A stretch of 64,000 bases of DNA, from positions 124,001-188,000 of the forward strand of contig NZ_RWKH01000007.1 of NCBI RefSeq assembly GCF_003984625.1. Reading direction: 5' to 3'. The stretch's first letter is position 1; every line of letters starts with the position of its first letter. A program made the position numbers and the translations under genes. This document shows positions 9,784 to 18,272 of the stretch, piece after piece. The stretch comes from Variovorax sp. DXTD-1 (GTDB lineage Bacteria > Pseudomonadota > Gammaproteobacteria > Burkholderiales > Burkholderiaceae_C). Under the pieces are notes generated by a model. That model ran no database searches. It was not told where the DNA came from and worked only from the letters and a program-made list of their open reading frames with translations.

Positions 9784-10260
9784 TCAGGCGCCACGCAACG
9801 CCATGCGAATCTCGCGCGCCAGTGCGGCTCGCAACTCCGGGCGTACATAGCGCCCCACCCTGACCGATCGACCCTGACCCGAGACCTCGATCAGCGAGCG
9901 ATCGCCGGCCTGCGGTTCGATCCGCACTTGGTGCGGCAGAAATTCCGTGCGCTCGTAGTCTCCACCGTTCTCGAGCTCCACCACCAGCCGTCCGCCCTGC
10001 AACGCGATCTTTTCTCCATCGGTCGCGTGCCGCGCGTACAGCATGAATACAAATCCCACCGCCGCCAATTCGAGCCAGGCAAAGGGCAGCACCAGCGGCG
10101 CCCCGAGCAGCCAGAACACCGTACCGATACCGAGCGACACCACGCACAGCGAGGCGTAGAGCCAGCCCAGCTGGCTCGGCGTCACCGAGCAATTGCGCTT
10201 CAGGAACCAGTGGATGTTCTGGCCTGAAACGGTGGCAAAACGAAACACGGAATTCGACAC
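9784..10260 (-). CDS. DUF2244 membrane protein
   Basis: A roughly 158-residue protein with two closely spaced membrane segments (LGWLYASLCVVSLGIGTVFW and a second one following) and a beta-rich cytoplasmic domain ending REIRMALRGA. This matches the DUF2244 family, often upstream of coxB; the function is unknown. The start is uncertain. GTG at 10260 gives the usual family length, whereas an upstream ATG at 10386 would add 42 residues of low-quality sequence. It is 59 bp from coxB and may share its transcript. Confidence 0.75.
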   Translation of the reverse strand: MSNSVFRFATVSGQNIHWFLKRNCSVTPSQLGWLYASLCVVSLGIGTVFWLLGAPLVLPFAWLELAAVGFVFMLYARHATDGEKIALQGGRLVVELENGGDYERTEFLPHQVRIEPQAGDRSLIEVSGQGRSVRVGRYVRPELRAALAREIRMALRGA

Positions 10261-10394
10261 GGGCGAGTTCAGCAAATCGGTGCGTCGACGCCGGCCAACC
10301 CCTTGTCTCCACAGGATCGGACAGACCTCGTTCGCGGAACAACACCCGCGAGTTTCACGCAACGGCGGATTGTAGCGGGTAGACACAGGTGCCC

Positions 10395-10495
10395 GCCCGC
10401 AAGATGCGCAGCTTTGGCCCCCGGCGGCTCATCGTTAGCCTCCGCGCTGCGCGCTACGGTCTTCGCCTTGGGAGCGGCCCGGCGGCTCAGGCGCC
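10395..10495. repeat. Intergenic repeat-like segment with duplicated CCCGGCGGCTCA
   Basis: The gap between the DUF2244 and BioC-like genes contains CCCGGCGGCTCA twice, about 56 bp apart, with GC-rich half-palindromes around them. There is no reading frame with gene-like content. It may be a dispersed REP-type element; that cannot be judged from one window. Confidence 0.35.
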
Positions 10496-11401
10496 GGGCC
10501 GGCCGCGCTGAAGCATCGAGCGCATCTCGCGCAGCGACACCGCGCTCTCGGCCGAAAGCGCCACGCGCGGCGCCGGCTTGAAGGCGTGGCCATAGATGAC
10601 TTCGAAGGTCAGCGCAATGCGCCCGCCGGCCTCTTCCGCCGGCGCCAGTTCGGGCAGTGCCGCTTTCAGCGACCGGTGCCACGCCTTGCCGCGCAGCGCC
10701 GGAAAGCGCGCCGGATGCAGGTTGCGCCCGAGCGTTCGCAGCTCGGCAAGCGCCGCCTCGGGCGTGGCCCAGGTAAGCACGATGCGTTCCATATCCATCA
10801 CCGGCTCGGCAAAGCCGGCATGCACCAGCATGTCGCCCCAGTCGTGCATGTCGGTGTATTCGTGGCCCGCCGCCGGCCAGCCAAGCCGCGCGTGCAGGGC
10901 CCGCAGCTCGCGGACCGTGTCGGGGCCCAGGCACGAGAACATCAGGAAGCCGTCGGTCGCCACCAGCCGGTGCCAGTGCGCGATGAGCGCCTCGGGGTCG
11001 GCCGCCATATGCAGCGACATGTTGGCCCAGAGCAGGTCGACGCCGTCTTCCGGCGGCGCATCGAAGCGCGCCTTGCCGCCCTGCCATCGGCGCGCGCTCC
11101 ACCAGGGCGCTGCCAACACCTGGCTGGTTGCGGCGGCAAGGGCCGGTTCGGGTTCGATCACGAAGCAGGCAGCCTCGCGATAGCGCCGGGCCACGAGTTC
11201 GTGCGCCTCCAGGCCGCCGCGAAGGGGGGCCCAGTCGGCCCAGGTGCGTGGCTGCGCCTTGATCCATTGCAGCCGGTCTTCCATGCGGCGGCCGATTTCC
11301 TCGTGCAGCCAGGGGGAGCCGTCGGCAGGCGCGAGCCGCCTCCAGCGTGCGGCCGCCGTGGGATCGATGGTCGGCGGTCTTCTTGCGGGGTCGGTGGCCA
11401 T
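10487..11401 (-). CDS. BioC-like malonyl-ACP O-methyltransferase (SAM-dependent methyltransferase)
   Basis: BioC methylates malonyl-ACP so that fatty-acid enzymes can build the pimeloyl moiety of biotin. The 304-residue protein has PTIDPTAAARWRRLA near the N-terminus, a methyltransferase core with DLLWANMSLHMAADPEALI in the motif expected of BioC, and FLMFSCLGPDTVRELR. The glycine-rich SAM loop at residues about 80-90 is degenerate (CFVIEPEPALAAA), which is common in the betaproteobacterial versions beside comF. No other bio gene lies in the window, so the substrate is inferred only. Confidence 0.7.
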   Translation of the reverse strand: MATDPARRPPTIDPTAAARWRRLAPADGSPWLHEEIGRRMEDRLQWIKAQPRTWADWAPLRGGLEAHELVARRYREAACFVIEPEPALAAATSQVLAAPWWSARRWQGGKARFDAPPEDGVDLLWANMSLHMAADPEALIAHWHRLVATDGFLMFSCLGPDTVRELRALHARLGWPAAGHEYTDMHDWGDMLVHAGFAEPVMDMERIVLTWATPEAALAELRTLGRNLHPARFPALRGKAWHRSLKAALPELAPAEEAGGRIALTFEVIYGHAFKPAPRVALSAESAVSLREMRSMLQRGRPGA

Positions 11402-11424
11402 GGGGCCGTGAGTATATTGAGGCC

Positions 11425-12141
11425 ATGTTCAGCCGTTGGGCCCGTCGACCTTTGACCTCTCTGCTTGCACGGCTGCCCAGCCAGTGCGAGGTGTGCCGCG
11501 CCTGGCCTTCCCGGCGCGTTTGCGATGCCTGCGTGGCCCGCTTTGCGCCTCAGGCCGATCGCTGCGGCAGCTGTGCGCTGGCTGTTCCGCAGGGCGTGGT
11601 CCGGTGTGGCGAATGCATGGGCGATCCGCCGCCGCTCGATGCCTGCCTTGCGGCCTGCGACTATGCGTGGCCGTGGCCCGAATGCATCGCCCAGTTCAAG
11701 TTCCGCGGCGAGGCGGGCTGGGCCGGGCCCTTGTCGACGCTGATGCGCAGCGTGCCTTGGGTAGAACCGGCGCTGGAAAACTGCGACACCGTACTGCCGA
11801 TGCCCATGGCACCCGCCCGGCTGCGCCAACGCGGCTTCAACCAGGCACTCGAACTGGCGCGCCGGCTGGCGCCCGCCAAGACCGACGCCACGCTGCTCCT
11901 GCGCACCCGCGACACGCCGGCGCAGATCGGCCTTGCGCGCGCCGAACGCCTTCGCAACCTGCGCGGCGCCTTCGCGGTGGAGCCCCTGCGCGCGAGCCAG
12001 CTGCAGGGCCGGCGCGTGGTGCTGGTCGACGATGTGATGACGACGGGTGCCTCGCTCTTTTCGGCGGCCGCGGCGCTGCGGCTGGCCGGCGCGGCCCACA
12101 TCACGGCTGTGGTGCTGGCGCGGACCGCTGCGCCGCATTGA
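11425..12141 (+). CDS. comF: ComF-family phosphoribosyltransferase-like protein
   Basis: ComF proteins help take up transforming DNA or are used in an unknown nucleotide role. The 238-residue protein has an N-terminal zinc-binding region with four cysteine pairs (CEVC, CDAC, CGSC, CGEC) and a C-terminal phosphoribosyltransferase fold with VVLVDDVMTTGAS. The ATG at 11425 puts the start just inside the promoter region shared with the divergent BioC-like gene (24 bp between starts). Confidence 0.9.
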   Translation: MFSRWARRPLTSLLARLPSQCEVCRAWPSRRVCDACVARFAPQADRCGSCALAVPQGVVRCGECMGDPPPLDACLAACDYAWPWPECIAQFKFRGEAGWAGPLSTLMRSVPWVEPALENCDTVLPMPMAPARLRQRGFNQALELARRLAPAKTDATLLLRTRDTPAQIGLARAERLRNLRGAFAVEPLRASQLQGRRVVLVDDVMTTGASLFSAAAALRLAGAAHITAVVLARTAAPH

Positions 12142-12169
12142 GCGGGCGCGCCACCGCGACAATCGGCGC

Positions 12170-12631
12170 ATGTTCCATATCGTCCTGGTCCACCCCGAAA
12201 TCCCGCCGAATACGGGCAACGTGATCCGCCTGGCGGCCAACACAGGCTGCGCGCTTCACCTGGTCGAGCCGCTCGGCTTTTCGATGGAAGACCGGCTGCT
12301 GCGCCGCGCCGGGCTCGACTACCACGAGTACGCCGAGGTCAAGCGCCATGCAAGTTGGCAGGCCCTGCTCGACACCGAAAAGCCCGCGGCCGGGCGCATG
12401 TTTGCGCTCACCACCCGCGGCACCCGCGCCGTGCACGACGTTCGCTTCCAACCCGGCGACTGGCTGGTGTTCGGATCAGAGACGAGCGGGCTGCCGCCGG
12501 CGGTGCGAGAGGGTTTTGCCGAGCCCCAACGCCTGCGCCTGCCGATGCGCGAGGGGCAGCGCAGCCTCAATCTTTCGAACGCGGTGGCAGTGACCGTGTT
12601 CGAAGCCTGGCGGCAGAACGGATTCAGCTGA
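12170..12631 (+). CDS. trmL: tRNA (cytidine(34)-2'-O)-methyltransferase TrmL
   Basis: This SPOUT methyltransferase modifies the wobble base of certain leucine tRNAs. The 153-residue protein has the family signatures HPEIPPNTGNVIRLAANTG, LVFGSETSGLP and SLNLSNAVAVTVFEAWRQ, and the full TrmL length of about 155 residues. It starts 28 bp after comF on the same strand. Confidence 0.95.
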   Translation: MFHIVLVHPEIPPNTGNVIRLAANTGCALHLVEPLGFSMEDRLLRRAGLDYHEYAEVKRHASWQALLDTEKPAAGRMFALTTRGTRAVHDVRFQPGDWLVFGSETSGLPPAVREGFAEPQRLRLPMREGQRSLNLSNAVAVTVFEAWRQNGFS

Positions 12632-12662
12632 GCGGGTGTTCCTGCCGCCAGCCGAGGCGAAC

Positions 12663-13133
12663 TCAGCGGTAGCGGCGCACCACCGACTCCGCCACGCAGG
12701 CCGGCTTGGCCGCGCCTTCGAGCTCGATCGTGGTTTCCCAGGTCATCTGGATGCCGTCGTCCGCAATCGGCTCGGCCGTGAGCAGCTTCATGCGCGCGCG
12801 CAGCCGCTTGCCGACCGGCACCGGCGACATGAAGCGCACCCGGTTCAGCCCGTAGTTCACGCCCATGCGCGACTCGACCACGTCCAGCGCCGTCTCGTAG
12901 AAGCGCGGCAGCAGCGACAGCGTCAGGAAGCCATGGGCAATCGGCCCGCCGAAGGGGCCGGCCTTGGCGCGCTCGATGTCGACATGGATCCACTGGTGGT
13001 CGCCCGTGGCTTCGGCGAACTGGTTAACCTGCTCCTGCGTGATGGTGATCCAGTCGCTCACGGCGACTTCCTGGCCAACGCAGGCGGCAAGATCCTGAAG
13101 GGTCTGGAATGTCTTTTTGGTCATGCGCGGCAT
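12663..13133 (-). CDS. MaoC-family dehydratase (R-specific enoyl-CoA hydratase-like)
   Basis: A hot-dog-fold hydratase of 156 residues. The active-site Asp45 and His50 lie in EATGDHQWIHVD and are followed by PFGGPIAHGFLTLSLLP, the MaoC signature. R-specific hydratases add water to enoyl-CoA esters, supplying fatty-acid or polyhydroxyalkanoate metabolism; the substrate here is unknown. It is convergent with trmL. A second ATG three codons in is possible. Confidence 0.88.
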   Translation of the reverse strand: MPRMTKKTFQTLQDLAACVGQEVAVSDWITITQEQVNQFAEATGDHQWIHVDIERAKAGPFGGPIAHGFLTLSLLPRFYETALDVVESRMGVNYGLNRVRFMSPVPVGKRLRARMKLLTAEPIADDGIQMTWETTIELEGAAKPACVAESVVRRYR

Positions 13134-13185
13134 TCTGGCGCCAAGGCCGCGGGTGCGGGTGTCGGCACCGCGACAGCCGAAAGCC

Positions 13186-13806
13186 TCAGCCCTCCAGCCA
13201 TTCGCAGATCGGCTGCCACTGCTCCAGGTCGCGCTGCACGCGTCCGGGCGCGATGTCGAACAGCGTGAGCCCGCGCGCCGCGAGCTGAACGTAGTTCTGC
13301 GTGTCGCGCAGCTCGCCCAGCACCGGCACGCCCAGGCTTGCGATGAACTCGTTCAACCGATCGGCGGCCAGGGTGCGGGCGTTCACGCGCATGCCCACAA
13401 GGCTGATCTTGGTTTTTTCGGCACGGCGCTGCTCCATCAGCCGGTCGAGAAAATCGCGCGTGGCGTAGATGTCGAAGATGCTCGGCTGCAGCGGCACGAT
13501 CACCCGGTCGGCCAGGGCCAGCACTTCCTTGAAGCGCCATCCGTGCAGGCCGGCCGGCGTGTCGAGCACGGCATGCGTGGTTCCGCGCGGCGGCCGCACC
13601 ACGGCGCTGTCGCCCGTGGCCTCCCAGGTGGCGATGGGCCGCGCCTGCGGCGGCCGCAGGCCGAGCCAGAGGCGCGACGATTGCTGGCGGTCCACGTCGC
13701 CAAGCATCACGGCATGGCCGCGGCTCGCGAAATAGCCTGCGATGTTCGTCGCGAGCGTCGACTTGCCTACGCCACCCTTGGGGTTGGCGACCAGAACCAC
13801 CGGCAT
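13186..13806 (-). CDS. ParA-family ATPase (orphan)
   Basis: The 206-residue protein has a deviant Walker A (NPKGGVGKST) at the N-terminus, DVDRQQSS and a VLDTPAG Walker B-like element. This makes it a ParA/MinD-type P-loop ATPase that would bind DNA or membranes as a dimer. No parB or parS-like gene accompanies it, so a chromosome partitioning role is not supported; positioning of another cargo is possible. The start is set by GGAGGAG upstream of the ATG at 13806. Confidence 0.85.
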   Translation of the reverse strand: MPVVLVANPKGGVGKSTLATNIAGYFASRGHAVMLGDVDRQQSSRLWLGLRPPQARPIATWEATGDSAVVRPPRGTTHAVLDTPAGLHGWRFKEVLALADRVIVPLQPSIFDIYATRDFLDRLMEQRRAEKTKISLVGMRVNARTLAADRLNEFIASLGVPVLGELRDTQNYVQLAARGLTLFDIAPGRVQRDLEQWQPICEWLEG

Positions 13807-13897
13807 GAGCATCTCCTCCAGAGCTGGAACAGCCCGCATCGTAGCGACACGAGGCGCACCCGGCCGGCAGGCGCCGATCTTGAGCTATGTTCGCGGC

Positions 13898-14650
13898 ATG
13901 ACGACAACAACCCCCGCGGCTGCCGCCGGCGCCGAATCCGGCGGCATCTATGTGCTTGCGGCCCATCCGCACTGGCGCGATTCCCGCGTCAACCGCCGGC
14001 TCCTGGCCGCCGCGCGTTCGGTGCCCGGCGTGGAGGTGAACGACCTCTACGGCAGCTACCCTGACTTTTCCATCGACATCGAGACCGAACAGGCGCGGCT
14101 TGCCAAAGCCAGCCTGGTGGTGCTGCTGCACCCGATCCAGTGGTATTCGATGCCGGCATTGCAAAAACTCTGGCTCGACGACGTGCTCGGCTACGGCTGG
14201 GCCTACGGCCCGGGCGGCACCGCATTGCAGGGCAAGGACTTGTGGCTGGCCGTCACCACGGGCAGCCCCGAGCAGAGCTACCACCCGCAAAGCTATCACC
14301 GCTATTTCTTCGACGCCTTCCTGCCGCCCTACGAGCAGACCGCAGCGCTGTGCGGCATGCGCTTCTTGCCGCCGCTGGTCTTTCACGGCGCGCGCAGCGC
14401 CAGCGAAGCCGACGTGGCAGCCCATGTCGACGTGTTCGCCCAGCGGCTCGGCAGCTACCCCGACTGGCCCGAACTGGAAGAGCTCGATGCGTGCGTGGCC
14501 TGCCCCGTGCCCGAGACCGATCGCCCCGCCGAGCACGACGAGCCGGGCGCGGCGACCTCCGGCGCCTTCCAATCCGCAATGACCCATGGCCTGGCTTTCA
14601 TGTCCGCCGCCAACGAAGAAGAAAACAGCGGCAAGAAAGGCTCGGCCTGA
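13898..14650 (+). CDS. KefF/KefG-like NAD(P)H quinone oxidoreductase
   Basis: A flavodoxin-fold oxidoreductase of 250 residues with VLAAHPHWRDSRVNRRL, VVLLHPIQWYSMPALQKLWLDDV and GYGWAYGPGG, the KefF-type pattern. KefF-type proteins activate KefC potassium efflux and detoxify quinones. It lies 2 bp upstream of kefC, fitting that partnership. About 50 residues at the C-terminus beyond the usual fold are low in complexity and unassigned. Confidence 0.88.
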   Translation: MTTTTPAAAAGAESGGIYVLAAHPHWRDSRVNRRLLAAARSVPGVEVNDLYGSYPDFSIDIETEQARLAKASLVVLLHPIQWYSMPALQKLWLDDVLGYGWAYGPGGTALQGKDLWLAVTTGSPEQSYHPQSYHRYFFDAFLPPYEQTAALCGMRFLPPLVFHGARSASEADVAAHVDVFAQRLGSYPDWPELEELDACVACPVPETDRPAEHDEPGAATSGAFQSAMTHGLAFMSAANEEENSGKKGSA

Positions 14651-14652
14651 GC

Positions 14653-16503
14653 ATGGAACACGCACCCGCCTGGCTGACCAGCAGCCTTATCTACCTGAGC
14701 GCCGCCGTGCTGGTGGTGCCGCTTTCGAAGGCCCTGGGCCTCGGCTCGATCATCGGCTACCTCGTGGCCGGCATCGCCATCGGCCCCTGGGGGCTGGGCC
14801 TTGTTTCCAGCGTGGAAGAAGTGCTGCATTTCGCCGAGTTCGGCGTGGTGCTGATGCTGTTTCTCGTGGGCCTGGAGCTTGAACCCAAGCGACTGTGGAA
14901 CCTGCGCCGCCCCATCTTCGGCTGGGGCGCCGCGCAGGTGCTGAGCTGCGCGGCGGTGCTGTTTGCCGTGGGCTGGGCGGCCGGCGCCGAATGGCGCGTG
15001 GCGCTGGTGGCGGCGCTCGGCCTGGCGCTCTCGTCCACGGCCATTGCGCTGCAGGTGTTCGGCGAACGCAATCTGCTCAGGACGCCGAGCGGCCAGGCCG
15101 GCTTTTCGATCCTGCTGTTCCAGGACGTGGCGGCCATTCCCATTCTCGCGCTGCTGCCCCTGCTGGCGGGCGCCACGGCCGCAGAACAGTCGCTCAGCGG
15201 GCTCGACCGCACGCTCGAGGGCCTGAAGATCGTCGGCGTGATCGCCGGCATCATCCTGGGCGGCCGTCTTGCCTTGCGCCCGCTGCTGCGCTGGATCGCG
15301 CGCAGCGACACGCCAGAGATCTTCACCGCCGCGGCGCTGCTGCTGGTGGTGGCCATTGCCGCGCTGATGCAGTTCGTGGGCCTCTCGATGGCGCTCGGCG
15401 CCTTTCTTGCCGGCGTGCTGCTGGCCGAAAGCGAATACCGGCGCGAGCTCGAAACCGACATCGAACCCTTCAAGGGCCTGCTGCTCGGCCTGTTCTTCAT
15501 CGCCGTAGGCATGTCGATCAACTTCGGCGTGCTGATCGCGAGCCCCTGGCTCATGGCCGCGCTGGTGGTCGGCTTCATGGCCATCAAGCTGGCGGTGATC
15601 TATGCGCTGGCCAAGGCCATGGGCCTGGCCTACCAGGAGCGCCCCGTGTTCACGCTGCTGCTGGCGCAGGGCGGCGAGTTCGCGTTCGTGGTGTTCCAGG
15701 CCGCGGGGCCCGACGTGCTGCCGCCCGAAATCACCTCGCTCCTGATCGGCGCCGTGGCGCTGTCGATGCTGCTGTCGCCGCTTTTGCTGGTGCTGCTCGA
15801 CAAGTTCGTGCTGCCGCGCTACAGCCGCAACAACGGCGCGCAGCTCGAAGAAATTTCAGAGCAGCAGGACGCCAAGGTGCTGATCTGCGGCTTCGGGCGC
15901 TACGGGCAGATCGTGGGGCGCATGTTGATGTCGCAAGGCCTGCGCGTGACGGTGCTCGACCACGATGCCGACACGGTCGAAGGTCTGCGCCAGTTCGGCT
16001 TTCGCGTGTTCTACGGCGACGCGACGCGGCTCGACCTGCTGCGCACCGCGGGCGCCGGCACGGCCAAGGCCATTGTGGTGGCGGTGGACGACATCGAGCA
16101 GTCGCTCGATATCGTCGACCTGGTGAAGGAGCACTTTCCGCAGGCACGCATCATCGCGCGGGCCCGCAACGTGACGCACCTTTTCCAGCTGCGCGACCGC
16201 GGCGTGACCGATGTGGAACGCGAGGTGTTCGAATCGTCGCTGCGCAGCGCCCGCACGACGCTCGAGGCGCTAGGCTGGCCCGCGCACGAGGCGCGCGAAA
16301 CGGCCATGCGGTTCCGTCGCCGGAACATCCTGCTGAGCGAGGAGATCTACCCGCACTACAAGGACCGCGCCAAGCTCATTGCGGCCAACAAGGCAGGCCG
16401 CCAGCAGTTCGAGGAGCAGATGGCGCGCGAACGCGAGGAACGGCAGCGCCGTTCGGGCCGCGACTGGGACCGGTTCGACGAGAAGGAAGAGGCGGACGGC
16501 TGA
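14653..16503 (+). CDS. kefC: Glutathione-regulated potassium-efflux system protein KefC-like (CPA2 antiporter)
   Basis: A potassium/proton antiporter of 616 residues. Residues about 1-380 form the 12-13 helix CPA2 transport domain (LVGLELEPKRLW, LALSSTAIALQVF, LLAQGGEFAFVVF). Residues about 400-520 form a RCK/TrkA-N nucleotide-binding domain with GFGRYGQIVGRML and DHDADTV. A charged helical tail follows. Such pumps open when glutathione adducts form during electrophile stress. The KefF-like gene immediately upstream supports this. Confidence 0.93.
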   Translation: MEHAPAWLTSSLIYLSAAVLVVPLSKALGLGSIIGYLVAGIAIGPWGLGLVSSVEEVLHFAEFGVVLMLFLVGLELEPKRLWNLRRPIFGWGAAQVLSCAAVLFAVGWAAGAEWRVALVAALGLALSSTAIALQVFGERNLLRTPSGQAGFSILLFQDVAAIPILALLPLLAGATAAEQSLSGLDRTLEGLKIVGVIAGIILGGRLALRPLLRWIARSDTPEIFTAAALLLVVAIAALMQFVGLSMALGAFLAGVLLAESEYRRELETDIEPFKGLLLGLFFIAVGMSINFGVLIASPWLMAALVVGFMAIKLAVIYALAKAMGLAYQERPVFTLLLAQGGEFAFVVFQAAGPDVLPPEITSLLIGAVALSMLLSPLLLVLLDKFVLPRYSRNNGAQLEEISEQQDAKVLICGFGRYGQIVGRMLMSQGLRVTVLDHDADTVEGLRQFGFRVFYGDATRLDLLRTAGAGTAKAIVVAVDDIEQSLDIVDLVKEHFPQARIIARARNVTHLFQLRDRGVTDVEREVFESSLRSARTTLEALGWPAHEARETAMRFRRRNILLSEEIYPHYKDRAKLIAANKAGRQQFEEQMAREREERQRRSGRDWDRFDEKEEADG

Positions 16504-16527
16504 GCCCGCCCTTCGGCTGGCTCCCGG

Positions 16528-17394
16528 TCAGCCTTCCAGCTTGAGCAGCCGCACCGCGTTGCCCTTCAAGATGCCCGGCATCACCTCGGGCTTGAAGCCG
16601 GCGGTCTCGAAGTCCTTCATCCAGCGGTCGGGCGTGATCAGCGGGTAGTCGCTGCCGAACAGGATGCGGTCCTTCAGCAGCGTGTTGGCGTACTGCACCA
16701 GCTGCTTGGGAAAATACTTGGGGCTCCAGCCCGACAGGTCGATCCACACATTGGGCTTGTGCGTGGCCACGCTCAGCGCTTCGTCCTGCCACGGAAAGCT
16801 GGGGTGCGCCATCACGATCTGCATGTCCGGAAAGTCGATGGCCACGTCGTCCAGGTGCATCGGGTTGCTGTACTCCAGCCTGAGGCCGCCGCCGCAGCGC
16901 ATGCCCGAGCCGATGCCGCTGTGGCCCGTGTGGAAGATGGCCGGCAGCTTGTGCTCGGCAATCACCTCATAGAGCGGCCAAGCCATCTTGTCGTAGGGGT
17001 GAAAAGCCTGCACCGTCGGGTGGAACTTGAAGCCCTTCACGCCATGCTCTTCGATGAGCCGCCGCGCCTCGCGCGCCCCCATCTTTCCCTTGTGCGGATC
17101 GATGCTGGCGAAGGCGATCATCATGTCGCTGTTCTTCTGCGCAGCCTCGGCGATTTCCTCGTTCGGAATGCGCCGGCGGCCCATGTTCGACTCGGCGTCG
17201 ACCATGAACATCACCAGGCCGATCTTTCTTTCACGGTAGTACGCCACGCTCTCGGCAATGGTCGGACGGCCGCTCGAGCCGAAGTACTTGTCCGCGGCGC
17301 GGTCGTATTCCTCGCCGTAGTTGTCGAACGGGTTCCAGCAGCTCACTTCGGCGTGGGTGTGGATATCGATCGCGATGAGGTTCTTGTGGTCCAT
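16528..17394 (-). CDS. Amidohydrolase-2 family TIM-barrel metal hydrolase
   Basis: A 288-residue amidohydrolase-fold protein. It has the N-terminal metal motif DIHTHAE, the central FHTGHSG and IVMAHPSFPW histidines, and a C-terminal LFGSDYPLI aspartate, the full ligand set of the ACMSD/resorcylate decarboxylase-like group. It is divergent from the enoyl-CoA hydratase gene, with a palindromic operator in between. It therefore probably belongs to the same catabolic regulon, perhaps acting on a ring or acyl product. The substrate is unknown. Confidence 0.82.
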   Translation of the reverse strand: MDHKNLIAIDIHTHAEVSCWNPFDNYGEEYDRAADKYFGSSGRPTIAESVAYYRERKIGLVMFMVDAESNMGRRRIPNEEIAEAAQKNSDMMIAFASIDPHKGKMGAREARRLIEEHGVKGFKFHPTVQAFHPYDKMAWPLYEVIAEHKLPAIFHTGHSGIGSGMRCGGGLRLEYSNPMHLDDVAIDFPDMQIVMAHPSFPWQDEALSVATHKPNVWIDLSGWSPKYFPKQLVQYANTLLKDRILFGSDYPLITPDRWMKDFETAGFKPEVMPGILKGNAVRLLKLEG

Positions 17395-17453
17395 CTCGTT
17401 GTCTCCGGTACGGGTAAGTCCCTAGGCTTTGGGGCGCTCAAGTGCCTTGAATT

Positions 17454-17476
17454 GATTATTTATCATAACCATAATC
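17454..17476. promoter_or_regulatory. Candidate MarR operator in the divergent catabolic promoter
   Basis: GATTAT, an 11 bp spacer, then ATAATC forms a perfect inverted repeat in a strikingly AT-rich patch; the spacer contains the smaller palindrome TTATCATAA. It lies between the amidohydrolase start (17394) and the enoyl-CoA hydratase start (17499). It would suit the MarR regulator encoded at the end of the cluster. Confidence 0.6.
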
Positions 17477-17498
17477 CAACTCACACACGAATGCAATC

Positions 17499-18272
17499 AT
17501 GACCAATCCCGACCTCCAACTCGACATTCGCGACGAAGTCGCCATCGTTCGCCTGACGCGCGGCGCCAAACGCAATGCCCTTTCGGACGGGTTGATCCTC
17601 GCGTTGCGCAATACCTTCGAGACCCTGCCCTCCACCGTGCGCGCGGCGGTGCTCGACGGCGAAGGCCCGCACTTCTGCGCCGGCCTCGACCTGAGCGAAC
17701 TGAAAGAGCGCGACGCGGGCCAGGGCATGCAGCATTCGCGCCTGTGGCACGCCGCGCTCGACCTCGTCCAGCACGGCCCGGTGCCGGTGGTTGCCGCGCT
17801 GCACGGCGCGGTGGTGGGCGGCGGCCTGGAGCTGGCCAGCGCCTGCCACATCCGCGTGGCCGACCGCTCCACCTTCTATGCGCTGCCCGAAGGCTCGCGC
17901 GGCATCTTCGTGGGCGGCGGGGGCTCGGTCCGCATTCCCAAGCTGATCGGCGTGGCCCGCATGACCGACATGATGATGACCGGCCGTGTCTACAACGCGG
18001 AAGACGGCGAGCGCGCCAACTTCGCGCAATACCTGGTCGACGAAGGCGCCGCTTTCGACAAGGCCTTTGAACTCGCCAAGCGCATTGCCACCAACGCGCC
18101 GCTCACCAACTACGCGCTCATGCATGCGCTGCCGCGCATTGCCGAGCAGTCGGCCGACCACGGCTTCTTTACCGAGGCACTGATGTCCGGCATCGTGCAG
18201 AACGCGCCAGAGGCCAAGGAGCGCGTGCGCGATTTCCTCGAAGGCCGCGGCGCCAAGGTGAGCAAGGGATGA
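17499..18272 (+). CDS. Enoyl-CoA hydratase/isomerase (crotonase family)
   Basis: A 257-residue crotonase-fold enzyme. The oxyanion-hole segments HFCAGLDLSEL and AVVGGGLELASACH are intact, and PEGSRGIFVGGGG carries the family glutamate region. As first gene of the operon with feruloyl-CoA synthase it probably hydrates an aryl-enoyl-CoA side chain. Whether it also cleaves the product, as in vanillin-forming Ech, cannot be read from the sequence. Its stop overlaps the next start by 4 bp (ATGA). Confidence 0.9.
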   Translation: MTNPDLQLDIRDEVAIVRLTRGAKRNALSDGLILALRNTFETLPSTVRAAVLDGEGPHFCAGLDLSELKERDAGQGMQHSRLWHAALDLVQHGPVPVVAALHGAVVGGGLELASACHIRVADRSTFYALPEGSRGIFVGGGGSVRIPKLIGVARMTDMMMTGRVYNAEDGERANFAQYLVDEGAAFDKAFELAKRIATNAPLTNYALMHALPRIAEQSADHGFFTEALMSGIVQNAPEAKERVRDFLEGRGAKVSKG

